Origin: Cytospora piceicola
Taxonomy: Eukaryota; Ascomycota; Sordariomycetes; Diaporthales; Cytosporaceae
Direction of reading: 5' to 3'
Assembly (NCBI GenBank): GCA_023375675.1
Contig: JALQBC010000006.1
Location: forward strand, 992,001-1,056,000
DNA length: 64,000 nucleotides
Part shown: positions 11,801 to 24,445 of the stretch, piece by piece
Layout of the letters: each line of letters starts with the position of its first letter
Numbering within the stretch: position 1 is the stretch's first letter
Program-made: the position numbers and the translations under genes
The notes under the pieces: generated by a model
What the model saw: the letters and a program-made list of their open reading frames with translations, nothing else
Database searches by the model: none
What the model was told of the DNA's origin: nothing

Positions 11801-14800
11801 AGGCGCTGGTGTTTGGAATGTTCAGTGCAGAATATGCTCTTCATCCAGGCACTGTTAGCCATCTCATGGCGGAGGAGGACGTTCTCGATCTGCCGCGCCT
11901 CGTCTCGCCACTGCTTGAGCTTATCTCTCCGCCTCGACAAGCGCGACCTGGCAGTCTCGAGAGTTCGCTGGTTCTCTTGGCCGACGTACTCCTCCCATGT
12001 CTTCGACATTCCGCCTAGGAACATCGCATCTAGCGAGGGTCTGTGCTGGTCCACCCATTCGACAAACGTGCCATCGTCGACCTCCGTCAATTTCTCGAAG
12101 CCCTTTGACAACTTGAACTCGTTCGACTGCATGGGAATTGCTCGGAAGACTCGATTGCATTCATCAGGCTTTTGAACCAGCATGATGCGCAAGATTCCAG
12201 CAGCAGCTAGCCGAACTGGCTCTCGCGCGTCGATGAGCTTTCCGTACATCTGATACCAGACAAGTCGCATTGTGTCATCCTCTATCGATAGACAATCCAA
12301 CAAGACAATCTGCCAGTAGTAAAGATTCGACAGCAACGCCAGGTTATCAGCCTCGGACATTTCAGCGTCATTGGTGTCTGACAGGCGGAGGAGCACCAGT
12401 TTCACGAATGACCCTTTCAGTACTGTCAAAGCCTGACTACAAAGCCGGACGCTTTTCAGGGATGAGATATCAGGGCGCGCAAGATATTCGAGGTAGGTTC
12501 CTAAAAAGTCCGTCATTTGCTCAGCCCCGTTCATGAACCATCCTTCGAAAATGGCGTCTAGCATATGGAGCGCAAATCGAGACATGTTGGTTAGGACTTT
12601 CGTCTCATGTAGGACGCTCTGGTCTCGATCGATAACACCGCGAAGGTGCGAGATGTTGTGCCTCAACACATAAGACTCAAAATATGCCTGGTGCTCTTGG
12701 AAACCCGGAGGAATCTTCAGGAACAAAGAGAAACCAGGGAAATCCTTGCGAGTGAGGATCTGGTCAGTAAACACATCAACGACGAGGTTCAGAAGTCCCT
12801 CGAGGACCACGTTGCTGATTTTCTGCGCTTGTACTTGCAGCTTCGGTGACATGACATGAGCCAGACGAGCACTGCTCTTCGTTGCTTGAGGTGACTCCTG
12901 CGCCGTTAGAAGGACGAAAGAAGACGCCCGCCGGAGTTGAGTGCCCCTAGACTGGTTTGGCGACGCCTCTGACGACGGAACGACAGACGTCCGTACTATT
13001 GGCGCCGGGCTCGAGGACCCTGCCAGTGGTCGAATGATGACATCGCCGCCATCAAAGGTGAGCGCAGAATCTCGAGAGTTTAGTTCAGTCTCTGGACTGA
13101 CAGGGTCGGTGCTAACAAGGATCGGGTACAGCGCAGATAGCAGCAACCGCACATAGTCAGAAGACAAAGCGAAGTCGCGGAAATCGGATGACCTCTTGTG
13201 AAGGTCGGCCAGGAACCGAACGACTGTCTGAAGAACAACAGCATGGCTAGCCACCCTCTCCTTATCAACACCACGTGTCCCTCTGGCTCCGAGCTCATCC
13301 ACGAAATTCATAGACCGAGCTCGGGGTCTCCCCGGGGATGCATCCAAGCTGCCCAAATTCCTGGACAGTGACTGCTCGGCACCGATGGGTGAGTCAGGAT
13401 CATCCTGGTACTTCAGAATATCCCTCAGGCCATGCTGGAGCATTGTTGTGATGACCGGCAGAACGTCAGGATATACCACGCGGGTCTTTTTGCCAAACAG
13501 TTCCGTCAAGTTGAGAAGGTCAAATGGTCGGTCGAAGTTGATCTCAGCTACATCAAAGCCGAAGAGGATGCTGAGGCACATTGGCCAGAGCGTTGGAATA
13601 TCCCACCAATGCTTAAGGCGATGAGACATGATCGCGAAGCCTCCTGTCTTGTTGGCAAATTTAGAGGCATAGTTGGATCCATGGGAGACCAGCACCCTGG
13701 CGAGGATCTTGCAGCCGTAGACGACAACTTCCGGATTTTCCTCAGCAAGGAGGTACAGCAGCCACTAAAATTGTCTCAGTATCAAGCCCCGCAATATGGA
13801 TTTCCAGAACGCACCTTATTCGTAACTGTACGAGCAAACTTGTGGATATCAGTGAAGTTGCCCTTCTGACACAGGAGGCGTGTGTACAGCTCCAAGATCT
13901 TGGCGCCAACTTGCTTCTTTGTCATGGCACGTAGGTTCACGCTGTGAGCAGAATCCACCGTCGACCGACGAAGGCCAACCCTGCCGTTAGTTGGGGCTAC
14001 TGCAGACAGCGGTCTAGGAGTGCGAGGTTGAGAATTCGCTGTCGAGTGGAAGGTGTAAGTAATGAACAGTGCTATCGTGCGGTGGGCCTCAGCATTGAAG
14101 TTGCACTTGATCAGACTCTCAAATGCATCCAGGAAATGGGGCATAACATCCTCGGACATCATTTCTGCCTTGAGCGCGTCGAGCAGTCTTTTCACAATAC
14201 CTATATGGAAATCATCAGTAGGTCGAACTTTCGTATCCCGCTGTCTTGGGTTCTTACGCATTCGCTGCAGTCGGCGGCTGTTGAAGTCATGGAACTTGCT
14301 GTTGACGGCGAAAGTAACAAATTGCTTGTAATAGAGTTCTTGTGTGATGGGGGCCGCCTTTCGCCAGGTGTCGAAGTCGATTAGTAGAATACGGTATGCG
14401 AGCGGGTTGATGATGAAAGACTCGATAGGAGAGGCATGTTTGTAGCCAACGAAGTCCAGCACCAAGCTGAGCAGCTGGAAACTCAGCCTGTCTCGTTCAT
14501 CAGGGGTCAGCAAAAGCCTCCAGGAAGGTATGTCAGTTCCGGAGGTAGCGTAGCCCAGTTTTGCCCGTAGAAGCATGCCCAAGATGGCATATCCATTATC
14601 TCGTTCCATAGCTTCACTATTCCTCCAGCTCTTTTTGATGGACAAGAACATCAGCTCGACAGTTCTCAGGAACTCTTCGGCCGACTTGGCTCGCTCGACC
14701 AGCTTCAAGGCGACGGGTGTAAAACCGCCAATGCGCCAAAGATTGTCGTCGAAGTTGAATGGTGTTGCCACGACGGCATCTCCAGTCAGAACAGCGACAC

Positions 14801-16895
14801 CATGGGCCCTCACGAGGGCGTCATTGACGCATGGCAGCGCCCCGTTGACGGAGATGGCGGTCCCACTCTTTGTGGTTAACTGGAACAGATTGTTGGCTGC
14901 ACTTTTAGATAGAGATCGGAAGAGGAAAGACTCGAGGAACTGGCCATCGGTGCGGAAGACAGCCGTGGGCAGGGTGCTCATCAATATCTTCTGTTCTGGC
15001 AAAATGCCGCTAGCCTTATCCCGAATAGCCCTGAGGATATCTGACGAGCCTTCCTCCTTGCCGGGGTGCAGCATTTCGTTGCGCAGACCTAAGGCCGCCG
15101 ACGCCTCATAAGTCTGGAAGCCACCAAGGCAGTCTTGGAAATTGCCTTGGTATCTTGGACCCAGGCGATAGTGCACTGCTAGAAAGTCATCACTGAGAAC
15201 CTCTTCGAAGAGGTGAGCCGATGCCAATGACCACTTGGACAAAACGAGTCCAGCACCGATCTTCGTCGACAGATCACGAGGAGTGCCCAAGAAAGCCTGA
15301 ACTGGAAATGGCTTGTTGCTGCTCGATGCGAATGAAGCAAAGCTCTCTGTGCTCGCATTGGTCATGGGAGGAGGGACTGGATACTGCGACCGTATCTGCT
15401 CGGCGAATTCGCCGTTGACGTACAAGGATGCCTTACTAGCTGTCATGGTCCTTGGCCGCCGGTGAACGATGGCAATGTGATACCATCGATTCTCTTTGAA
15501 TTTGACGGACTTGAACCGGACGCTAGGTCTTTGAGAAGTGACAGATGTTTGTAAGATGAAATTGTGGGTATCTTTTTCAAGGTATGCCAGAAGAAAGCAT
15601 GTCTGAGTAGAATCAAAAACGCCGAAGATAGTTGTATGTGACTTTGGATCGAATGTATCAACCCGTATCCAGGCAGTGAACGTGTATCCAGCCGACGACT
15701 GTGGAGGGAACGAACGCCCCAAAGATGGAAGCTCGATCGAGGAGTGGCCGTGCAGTGACAAATCGAACTGGATAAACGGAGGACCATTATACTTGGCCGC
15801 CATATCCAAGCAAAATTGTGAGGCCACGGGGTCCTGCCTGGCTAGAAGCAATTGTACGTCTGCAAGACGGTTTACCCCGAGATGCATCAAAGATTTGCAA
15901 AGGGTCAGTATAACCTCTTTCTCATACTCCGATAGTGTCGAAACATCCCTGAAGTAAAGCCTAATGAACCTTGATAAGGCCCCAGTTCCATGTAACGCCG
16001 TCAAATTCGAGAATGACGCCGAACTGGCCAGCTTCATAGTAGTCAGGACAATAACGGATGCCGCACTCTCGGAAGACGCCGAGCTCCTGGGCATGGACTC
16101 CCAAAAGTCGACAACAGCACGCATGATCTCGGGGTTCTGGAGTATAGTCGTGGGGGTTATTATCTTCTCCAGCTCGCCCTCAATAGTAGGTGCATCGAAC
16201 TGCGTAATCTGGGTCCCGTTCTGTCCCTGGTATTCGACGTCTTCTCCGGCTTCACGAGTCCCCTGACGGGCGGAGGTTGCAGCCACTGCCTGGCATAGCT
16301 CGTCCAGCCTCTGGTCGTCGAGGGAAAAGGACAGCAGCTTGCCGAATAGCTGGCAATTGGTCCACGCATCCGAGTCGGTCCCTCCCAGTCCAACACTGGC
16401 TATTATCTGCTCCAAAGCCTCCCAACCACCGCCCTCGACCCGGTGCTTGAAATAACGACGGTTCCCATGATGTTCCCTGAACGTAGCAGATAATATGGCC
16501 AGCACGATATGCAGGAGCTCGAAGAAGCCTTTCTTCTCTTCCAGAGTCCTCTTCTGTGGGTTGTAGAAGCCGGAGTAGGCACAGAGAACGTCGAGCAGGT
16601 GCTTATAGCCATCCAAGTGGCGGAAATCGTCTTGCGCCGGGCAGGGGGGATTTGTCGCAGCAACGTGCTGGTGTATCTGTCGGCCGAGCTCTATAAGCGA
16701 AGAGAACCCGGGATACTCGGTTCCCTGGTGGTCTTGTATATCTTCGGAGAGCTTCTCGAACAGAGCCCGCAATACTTCGGCTGCCTTCGTCACGGCAGGT
16801 GGGTTCGAGGCTGAGGTCGAGGAGCGGTATCTTGGGGGGCGGTTTGCCTGTCTAGGCACAGAGAGTTGTTCCATGGTCGAGGCCTCTCCAAACAA
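8811..16895 (-). CDS. BPH1: BEACH domain WD40 protein, Bph1/neurobeachin-like
   Basis: A giant scaffold protein of 2651 residues; BEACH proteins act in vesicle fusion and fission and in vacuole or lysosome sorting. Exons, all complement: 13815-16895, 8923-13764 and 8811-8843. The 50-nt intron 13765-13814 joins the two large open frames in phase. The 79-nt intron 8844-8922 replaces a run-on tail with YEWNLVQRER, the expected C-terminus. Order of domains: a concanavalin/LamG-like segment at about 375-500, an acidic linker, a PH-like domain at about 1845-1990, a BEACH domain at about 2010-2310 (ISNFHYLMLVNTMAGRTFND and FHYGTHYSSAMVVASYLIRL), then WD40 repeats to the end. The start may instead be the second ATG at 16874 (MEQLSVPRQ). 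Identification is firm. Confidence 0.95.
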
Positions 16896-18327
16896 GTTTG
16901 ATTCACGGACTTAGTATTATCTCCTCATTTGGGTGTCGAGAACGTTACCCAACACCCATCGAGGGTCAAGTTACAGCCACAGGGTTGCTGCATGGGAAGA
17001 TGACAGGAGGGGGAAGGGAGCTCTGCTGTAGGGCTGTTGTGGTGTTGTTTGCCCTGACTCCTCTGACGGAACAGTATACAAAACTCGCGGTGACCCAAGC
17101 TCTTCGAATTGACCTGCAGAGTACGTATGTAGATCTATAAAGGAAGATTGGCTTGTATTCGTAAGGGTGTACTCCGTGATCGAAACGTTAGGTCGAAGGG
17201 CGGCCGGCCGACGGTGTCAGCCTTGGGCCTTGTGGCTTCCGTTGTTACAGCACGGGAGCTTAGTGGTGGGGCTTCCGGGGTCGCGCTGATCATAGCCTAC
17301 AGCAGGTAAAGCCCCACTAAGGTTTCAGTGCTGCCACTGGCACGCATTGGCACGCACTGCACTGGCCAATATCCTCACTCCACACCTATTTACATAACAA
17401 GCACCCGTTTACAGCGACCAGCGACTTCAAAGATAATGATGGATCTGGCGAAATTGAAAGCACCTATTAGGGTCCATTACATCCGTTGTTCTGGTTCCCC
17501 CCAATCAATGTGCTCTCCCTCATGATAGAGACATCGGCCGCCCGGGTATGGAGGAGGCTGACTGGCCGCTTTGTGTAATCTTATGGCCAACATTCCCGCC
17601 CACGGGCAGGTCGATCATGACCATGCTTTCCGGTGGACCTCGTTTTGGGGTCAATCTGGTGGCCAAGGGCCTGCCAGAGCTATAAAGGGCCTGCCAATGG
17701 CCAGCTGGCCTGGCATTTATGGGCAAAGTGACCCATTCAAGGCGGACTCTCAGCTCTGGGTCTTACAGCCTCACAGCAGTCTTCATCCTGCTCTGAAAGC
17801 TCTCAGAATCGTGGTAAGGAGCTGGCCAGACACTCGACCTTCCTCGGCAGTGGATCGCGGCCTGCAAGCTGACGTTTGACTCGTCATCCATGTATAGTCT
17901 CTTACAGACCGAAGTATGTGTCCTCATAAAGCAGTTCTGCGTGCTATGTGGTTCTTGAATCAAGAGGTAGATCAGTCTGGGATCAAACCGTTGTTGAATC
18001 TCACTAACAAGGATTCATTGCTCCTGTCTAACCATATATGGGTTGCTCTCTCTGTCGTCCCAAAATATACAGATTGCGGCAGCCTCTATCGATCCGATAT
18101 AAGCCTGGAGGTAGAGTATCTTGAGCTTCCTAGCAATTATGCTTTGCATCTTGCCTTAAGCGCATGCGGTATTGCCTGAGCAGCCGTGGCCTTATTCATG
18201 ACTGATCTTGCACAAGATAATCTTTGTTTAGCCAGCGTACGGAGTTTCCTCCTCAGGGACATCTCCAACCGCCTAGCACATTGTACTTGTCCTTTATGTT
18301 GACAATACTGACTTGTTTAAGCAAGAA

Positions 18328-18341
18328 TTTCCTCGAGGAAA
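18328..18341. repeat. 14-bp palindrome centred on CTCGAG
   Basis: TTTCCTCGAGGAAA is a perfect palindrome. It is flanked by GCAAG at 18321-18325 and CTTGC at 18342-18346, so a nearly continuous hairpin of about 26 bases can form. Confidence 0.7.
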
Positions 18342-18369
18342 CTTGCAGCACTGAACGTCTCCTTGTTTA

Positions 18370-18509
18370 GTACCAGTTGACACTAGCCTGCTCAATGCTA
18401 GTCATCGGGTAGAACATCGGAAATGATTGGACAGTCAACTCAACATTCACAGAATGAATACTCGAGACTTTGAACAGGACTATAACCTCGGTATGCTGTC
18501 AACTGGTAC
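18370..18509. repeat. Possible MITE-like unit with 13-bp terminal inverted repeats
   Basis: GTACCAGTTGACA at 18370-18382 is exactly inverted as TGTCAACTGGTAC at 18497-18509, bounding a 140-bp unit with no coding capacity. I see no clear target-site duplication, so a transposon origin is only one possibility. Confidence 0.4.
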
Positions 18510-18598
18510 AATCCTTATATTCATTGCACATGTGACATGGATGTGAAACTTGATACATTTATGATTTGATAAGGCCAGTGGTCTCCTAATTATCATAT

Positions 18599-18614
18599 AC
18601 CTACTTAAGTAGGT
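18599..18614. repeat. 16-bp palindrome with CTTAAG core
   Basis: ACCTACTTAAGTAGGT is a perfect palindrome. It belongs to the dispersed CCTAGG/CTTAAG palindrome family found in many spacers of this window. Confidence 0.75.
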
Positions 18615-20842
18615 TGATTCTACCTACCGAAACAGAAACAGGTATGTGATTATCACAATCTCAGTAAATATAAAGTTCCTATCGAGTGCTATATATATAT
18701 GTATACTTAGACCTCGAAAGCGAGAGTTCAGAATTGCATTCTCTCAACATAGACTTGGTATCTATAAGCAGCGACTATGACACCCTGGGCAGTCTTTACA
18801 ACTCAACACAGAAAACGTTTCAGCACGAGTGCTCACTGCTAACAAGCTTCTCATGTCGAACCAGTCACGGTGTCCAAGTGTCTTGCCGTTCGCATTTTAA
18901 CACTCTATTCTTGAGTTACCGGTGATTGGTCAAGGATACGTGTGGTTCTCATTCTGGGCCGAAACATGCAATTGTCCTTATAACAAATCTATCATTCAAA
19001 TGGCTCTAGTCAATCTGGAGTGTACCCTGGATCATATAATTCGGCTCTTGGCATACTTGAAGTAACCAAGAGTAATCAATTTTTTGTTTTTTTCACCAAG
19101 CTTCCTCTTCTGAACTCTCTTGCACTCCTCCGCTTTCTAGGCTTCCCCAGAAAGATGAAGCGGAAGTGAGAACATGTATGAGGTAGGCAACTCGATACCG
19201 TCTACATCCATGGATCACGTGAAGTATTCTGACTTGAAGGCGGGCCCCCCCTTTCCCAGAGTTTGCAATGAAAACTATGCCATCATCGAAGACAGTGAAT
19301 GGGAGGGATTCGCATTCAACAGATTCCAATGTTTGAGCACGTACTCGATCCGTTCGAAATATGGTGCGTACCCGTAGACCTCGCCGGCTTCCTCACCTGC
19401 CCGCCAGTGGCTGATAGACCATACAGCGCATGCTGTACCGAATTGCTAAGAAGCGCGAGGGTGAGATGTGTGATTGTCCTTCCCACCTCTCCGTCGAGGT
19501 TTGGGTCCTCACGTGAGCTGCCAGGGAGTCAACGTCGGCTTCAGTGTTGTTTCAGAGGACTTCCTCGGGTTCGAAGCGCATTACTCGATGATAGGCGTGA
19601 TCTTCATATCCGTGCCCTCCTCGGGGTACTTGTCAACACGGGCGCCAAACATCGCGAGCGGAGATCATGACCTGCACCGGTGCTTCCCCAGAATATACCC
19701 CCATACCAAGATGGCCGATGCGCAGCCCGGAGGGGCTAGGAGGAAGATCTCCGTCGGATGACAGGTAGCAGCGACTTCGCAAGCTCGGATCGGGACTGAT
19801 GGGGTTCACAGTTTTGAGGGGAAGTGATTGCAGATAGGGTGTTTTGGCGTTCGTATCTGCTAACCTCCTCAAGCAACTCCACACAGCCACCAGAGGAGTG
19901 TTGCGTGAGCTTGTGGGCTCTTTGCCCAAGCCCATGTGCATGGGTTTCCCTTGCGACTTTTGACAACTCGCTGCCTCGGCTACACCAGGCAAGCATTTGT
20001 TATCTTCGGACCGATAGAGATGACAGATTCGGAAATCCACGACATTCTACTAGTATACAGTACGCCGTCAGCAGCGAATCGAGTATATCTCGGGGAATTC
20101 CAATACCTGGGCGACCAACACCCGGGCAATCAGGGCAATATGAGATGTCTTCCAAGGTTGGTCCGGAATTACGGCCATGACGCTCCAGGATATCTCGGAC
20201 GGAAGCTTCGGCTCGAGATTAGCGTGATGTTGCTCCCTGGCACAGAGACGATGACTTAATGGTAAGGCGTGAAACATCCCCTGTAGACTCCTCCAAGAGT
20301 GGTGGTCAAAAAATGCCGCAGACCATCGGGCTTATCTTCTGCCGTAACGCCTTCGCAGCTACTATGTACACATGTGCACTGGACATCAAGACCCTGTGGT
20401 TTCTTTCAAGTCTTGGGAAATGGTTAGGAGGAGGTGTGGTTCTGAGCAGCGTTGCAGTACAAGGGTTCGAGTATATGTGTGAACAACAGAGAGATCGATA
20501 GTGATGTCTGTCGAGGCAGGCTGTTGTGAGTGTCCTTGAACGTCGTCTCGGTTGGTTTAGACATTCACAAATACGCCCGGCGGGATGCAGCTTAGTCAGC
20601 TTCGCTTACCGTCGTTGCTTTGACTGCCAGATCGAGGAACGAAATCCAGAGCCGCTCGATACTTTAGACATCAGCGTCGGCGTCTTTCCCATCTCGAGAT
20701 CCGAATAAATGAACGGCATCTTCGGCTCACCGCCCGGAGCAGAAACAACATGACAACCAGACTTAGAATTCAGCCTGCGGACACGTCGACTAGCCAAGGG
20801 TCCATGAGCTGCTGGGCGCTCAGGACACTGTCCGAACAATCT

Positions 20843-20895
20843 TCATCAATACATCAACACATCAACACATCAGCACATCGGCACACCGGCAACTC
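20843..20895 (+). repeat. Degenerate CATCAACA tandem repeat
   Basis: About six copies of an 8-mer resembling CATCAACA, decaying towards CGGCACAC at the right end. Confidence 0.6.
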
Positions 20896-22411
20896 GGCAA
20901 ACCCACACAGCCTTTCCCACTTGGTCGCTGTCTGGATCCAGCTTGGAGACAACTTACTACTGTATTCTTACCAAAGTATAGACTCTGGAAAGTCCCGTGA
21001 TTCTGGAGCAGATTCACGATGATCTCATACGACCGTTATTACCACAGTACAGTACGGACATACTGGTCATACCGCACACGCGGTTTCAGGAACTGCAGGC
21101 GTGCACTATATCCGGTATATGTACGGACCTATCTAGACCAGGTTTTCCGCAGCGAGGAGCCACCAGATTGCCGATCTCTAGCGGGCAGCGTCATACACAG
21201 TAATCCGTGGAAGCCCCCATCGCTCTCGCGGCGCGACGCGAGACACTCCGCAGCTTCCCTTTGCACATCTGGAAGGGGGGTTTCTCTGTGTTAGTCAAGG
21301 TATCTACTCCTTCCTGCGTATCGCTTCTTCGCGGGGGAAAAAGAAGCTCTCGTGCATCTGGGGTCAACCGGGCCAGAAGATGATCGGCCGCGTGCCCAGT
21401 CCTGCTAGTCCAGGGTCAAGACTCAAAAACGCCAGACGCAATGCACCATCGACAGGAACGCCAATGGGCTGCAGCCCTCTCGGCCCTTTCCAGTCCCTGT
21501 TTGGGCTGTTCGCGTCTCTTGGGGCCGCGCAGTTGACGGATCCTTACACTGGCAGACTGGGACTATTGCTGCAGCTCTCCTGCGCCTAAACCCCACACTG
21601 GCGCAGAGACGACACTCCACGCCCTTTCCAAGCTCTCGGTTCACAGCCTGATGACAGGTCGACGTCGTCTCCAGTGCTCCCATCCCCACTGCCCCTCATA
21701 CTCATATCCCTGCTCGGATGAGGAGCACATGTCCCCTGTTCCCTCCCTCCCTCCCTGCCCCCCCATAGCCGTGCCTAGGTATCGACTGGGCTCGGATTAC
21801 ACAAATCTGGCCGGGTCTGTTCTGCTACTGGTCCGTTACCTAGGTATATAGATAGGTAGGCTTGTACTGTGTAAGTGGTACTCTCGTCTTGTTCATGAAC
21901 TTTTACCTTTCCTTGAGACTCCTTTATCTGAAAGTACTTACTCGTACATACTCGGCTCGCAAGTGAGGACACCCGTTGGTTTAGACGTCGTGCAGCCATC
22001 CCTTCCAGCCAACCTCCCGAAGCCCCCTCGTTATCTCTTGCAGTAGTATCCTGCAGTCTGGCGACTTGTTCGTCCGCCAAAGAGTGTGTACCAAACCAGG
22101 GTCTGTGACCTATCTGTCTCACTCCAGGGTGGTGCTCGCGTGCTGCGCGTTGAGATAGACTTGGGACATAAGCTCTCACATAGACTTCCAAGACTCCAAG
22201 CTCAGCCTGTGCTATTCTGATTCTGGCCTTTCTATTTTCATACTCGTTTCTTTATATATTTACTTTTATGCGCCCCTGAAGGTCTCCGCTTGTTAGAAGG
22301 CTGTACACTAGACGGGTTTCCTGACCCATCGCGACGTACCTGTATACTCGTTGCCGGGCCCTCATCCAATCCAACCCTTGCTCCCTTATAACCGGATAAC
22401 CAACTGCCACC

Positions 22412-23473
22412 ATGGAGGCTCTCGAGGTCGACACGCACAACCTGAACTCGTTCAGCACGGATGACTTTGAGACGGCATCTATTCGGTCTGCCGCTCCTTC
22501 TTACGGTGAGTTCTTCCTGGAGTCCTTCTGCCAGGAAACCCACCTAACCCTTCACCCACTCACTCATCTGTCACAAATGCGACGACCACCATCTGGTTGA
22601 AAATACAATAAAAGTTCCTCCTCCCTTACTAACAAAATAACAGTATCCGAGCTTCCCTCCTACCACACCACCGTAACAACCACCGAACCCGTTCCGCCCT
22701 ACTCACCGCCAGAATACAGCAACAGCGCCAACAACACAGCCTCGGCGGGCGGGCCCACCCCCGCCGGATCCGGGCCGGGCAGCCGGGCTCCCCACAGCAG
22801 CAGCGTCCCGAGCCTGCTCCCCTCCCACACGGCGCACATGCGCACGCCCGGCCTGCCGCCGATCCCCCCCGCGGGCCGCGGCGGCCACTCGGCGACGGAC
22901 CTGCCCTCGCTGGGCGCCTTCCGCATCCCCTCGTGGAGCACCGTCAACACGAACCCGACCTACCACCGCGTCGCCAGCAGGCGGGCCCAGGCCGCCATGT
23001 CCAGCAGCGAGGGGCTCCTGCGGAACGCGACCAGGATCCTGGAGAGGGTGAACGAGGAGGTGGGGGGTGGCGGGAGCGGCAGCGTCACGCCTCGTGGTGG
23101 CGATGATGACCGGGTGCGGCCGCTGGAGGACCCGTATCTGGTTGGCGAGGTGGCTGCTGCGCGGGCGAGGAGGGAGCGGCTGGCAAGGGAGAATGGGGAT
23201 GATGTGCTTCATAGTGAGGACCGGCGGTGGGATTGGTTCTTGGGTAAGTTTCTTTGTCCACCCCCAACCCCCCTGTCAAGGTTGACAAGAAGTCTCCGTA
23301 CTTTGAAACTACGGCATGTGCAATCTTGAGCCGTAATACGGGGCTGACAAGGGACTACAGGCCAGACGAAGGACTGGGAGGAGCGTGATGTCAGCTGGAA
23401 GCAATTCCGTCGCGACATGCAGCAGACCACTTCACGGGGACGGCTGGCCAGGCGCATTGGCGCCGGCCGCTAG
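22412..23473 (+). CDS. Uncharacterised Pro/Ser-rich protein
   Basis: I do not recognise a characterised family. Three exons, 22412-22505, 22644-23243 and 23361-23473, give 268 residues. The start lies in a good context (GCCACC before ATG). Donors are GTGAGT and GTAAGT, acceptors are CAG, and all phases match. The first half is rich in Pro, Ser and Thr and looks disordered. The second half is likely helical and charged: YHRVASRRAQAAMSSSEGLL, an EDPYLVGEVAAARARRERLA segment, then DRRWDWFLGQTKDWEERDVS running into a basic tail. The Trp-rich motif spans the last intron, which supports the model. It converges with PRP38. Confidence 0.75.
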
Positions 23474-23919
23474 AGCCCTCGTCGCCAACGTCCCATGTGC
23501 TGGGTCGTAGCTCCAGCCGTGCGCGCGCATCCAGGTGCCCCGCCGATCAAGCGGATTGCAAGGGGTTGATGGTACCCGGGAAAGTTCTCTTCTGTCTACG
23601 CTCATTCCAGGAGGTATTGCCCTCCTGAGACTTCTTCTACGCAGCATTGGCAGGTCAGGTTTTGTTTTGGGTGGTTGGACCCTTTTTTCCCCCCACCACG
23701 GTGTTCAGGTAGACCGCGTCCTCGAGCCACGAGCACCACACGCATGGTGTGTGGCTTCTCTGGGACACATGGTTCTTTGCCATGATCATGTTTATGAAGA
23801 CGAGGGCCGCATGGGTTTGAAATTCGAATGAACGAACGGATGGGATGGGGATGGAATTTTGTTTTTGTGTTTGGGTCGGTAGGGCATATGCTATGGGTTT
23901 CCAAGCCACTCTCTTTTTG

Positions 23920-23954
23920 TGTATGTATGTATGTCTGTATGTATGTATGTATAT
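23920..23954 (+). repeat. (TATG)n microsatellite
   Basis: Roughly eight GTAT units with one interruption (TCTG), in a 3' spacer. Confidence 0.8.
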
Positions 23955-24325
23955 AGGGTCAAGTGCATCTGGATATAGCACTTTACAAGTGACTCCTCTG
24001 TATGTGAACTACAAAGCGATAGTTGCCCTAACTCTGTTCAAGGGTCGATATATCTTCATGCATGCGACTGCTGCTTATATATGTATTAGAGTTTCTATGC
24101 CCACTGTTTCGAGAGAAGTAAGCTGTGCAGCTTGTCAGTAATCACCCAAGGCCAGTATGCCCGCCAGCTGTACGCCACAAGCTTATTTTACTTCCATAAA
24201 AGATCACAAGCAGAAGGATACATTTGTCCTCCTTCTGACAGTTTAAAGAAGGAGTAGGCCATGCAAAAAAAAACCACCACCCAAAATAAAGACCAAAACA
24301 AAAGGAAGGGGGCAGCAAAAACTCC

Positions 24326-24350
24326 CCGCGGGGGGATGAACCCCCCGCGG
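24326..24350. repeat. 10-bp all-G/C hairpin, 5-nt loop
   Basis: CCGCGGGGGG, loop ATGAA, then CCCCCCGCGG: a perfect 10-bp stem made only of G and C pairs. It lies between two convergent genes in an otherwise A-rich stretch. Confidence 0.7.
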
Positions 24351-24411
24351 TCACGAAAAGTGCTCAAGGCATTTTTGATGATCCTACGGTTGTTTTGTTT
24401 TTAAACGGAAA

Positions 24412-24445
24412 CTCCCAAGATCTTTTGGAGGTTCGAACTTGGGAG
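24412..24445. repeat. 8-bp inverted repeat
   Basis: CTCCCAAG at 24412-24419 pairs with CTTGGGAG at 24438-24445, with an 18-nt spacer. A TTCGAA lies in the spacer, but no tRNA fold fits around it. Confidence 0.5.

Larger units (their letters stand above)
16896..22411. other. 5.5 kb gene-poor spacer
   Basis: No gene can be supported across about 5.5 kb. The left part holds the BEACH gene promoter. From about 17.9 to 19.1 kb the sequence is visibly AT-richer than its surroundings and contains palindromes and a TIR-like pair (listed separately). Between 19.1 and 21.3 kb there are many short open frames but none with a recognisable domain or a convincing splice structure, so this may be decayed coding sequence. 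The right end is the promoter of the gene at 22412. Confidence 0.55.

Noticed and set aside
20463..20480. GGTTCGAGT resembling a tRNA B box
   Set aside because: No matching acceptor stem, A box or T-arm pairing around it.
19300..20840. Fragments suggesting a decayed HET-domain gene
   Set aside because: Individual short stretches looked suggestive, but no HET motif appears in order and no frame is consistent.
21019..21110. CATACGACCG start resembling a dispersed 5S rRNA gene
   Set aside because: The following bases do not match the conserved 5S core or internal promoter.
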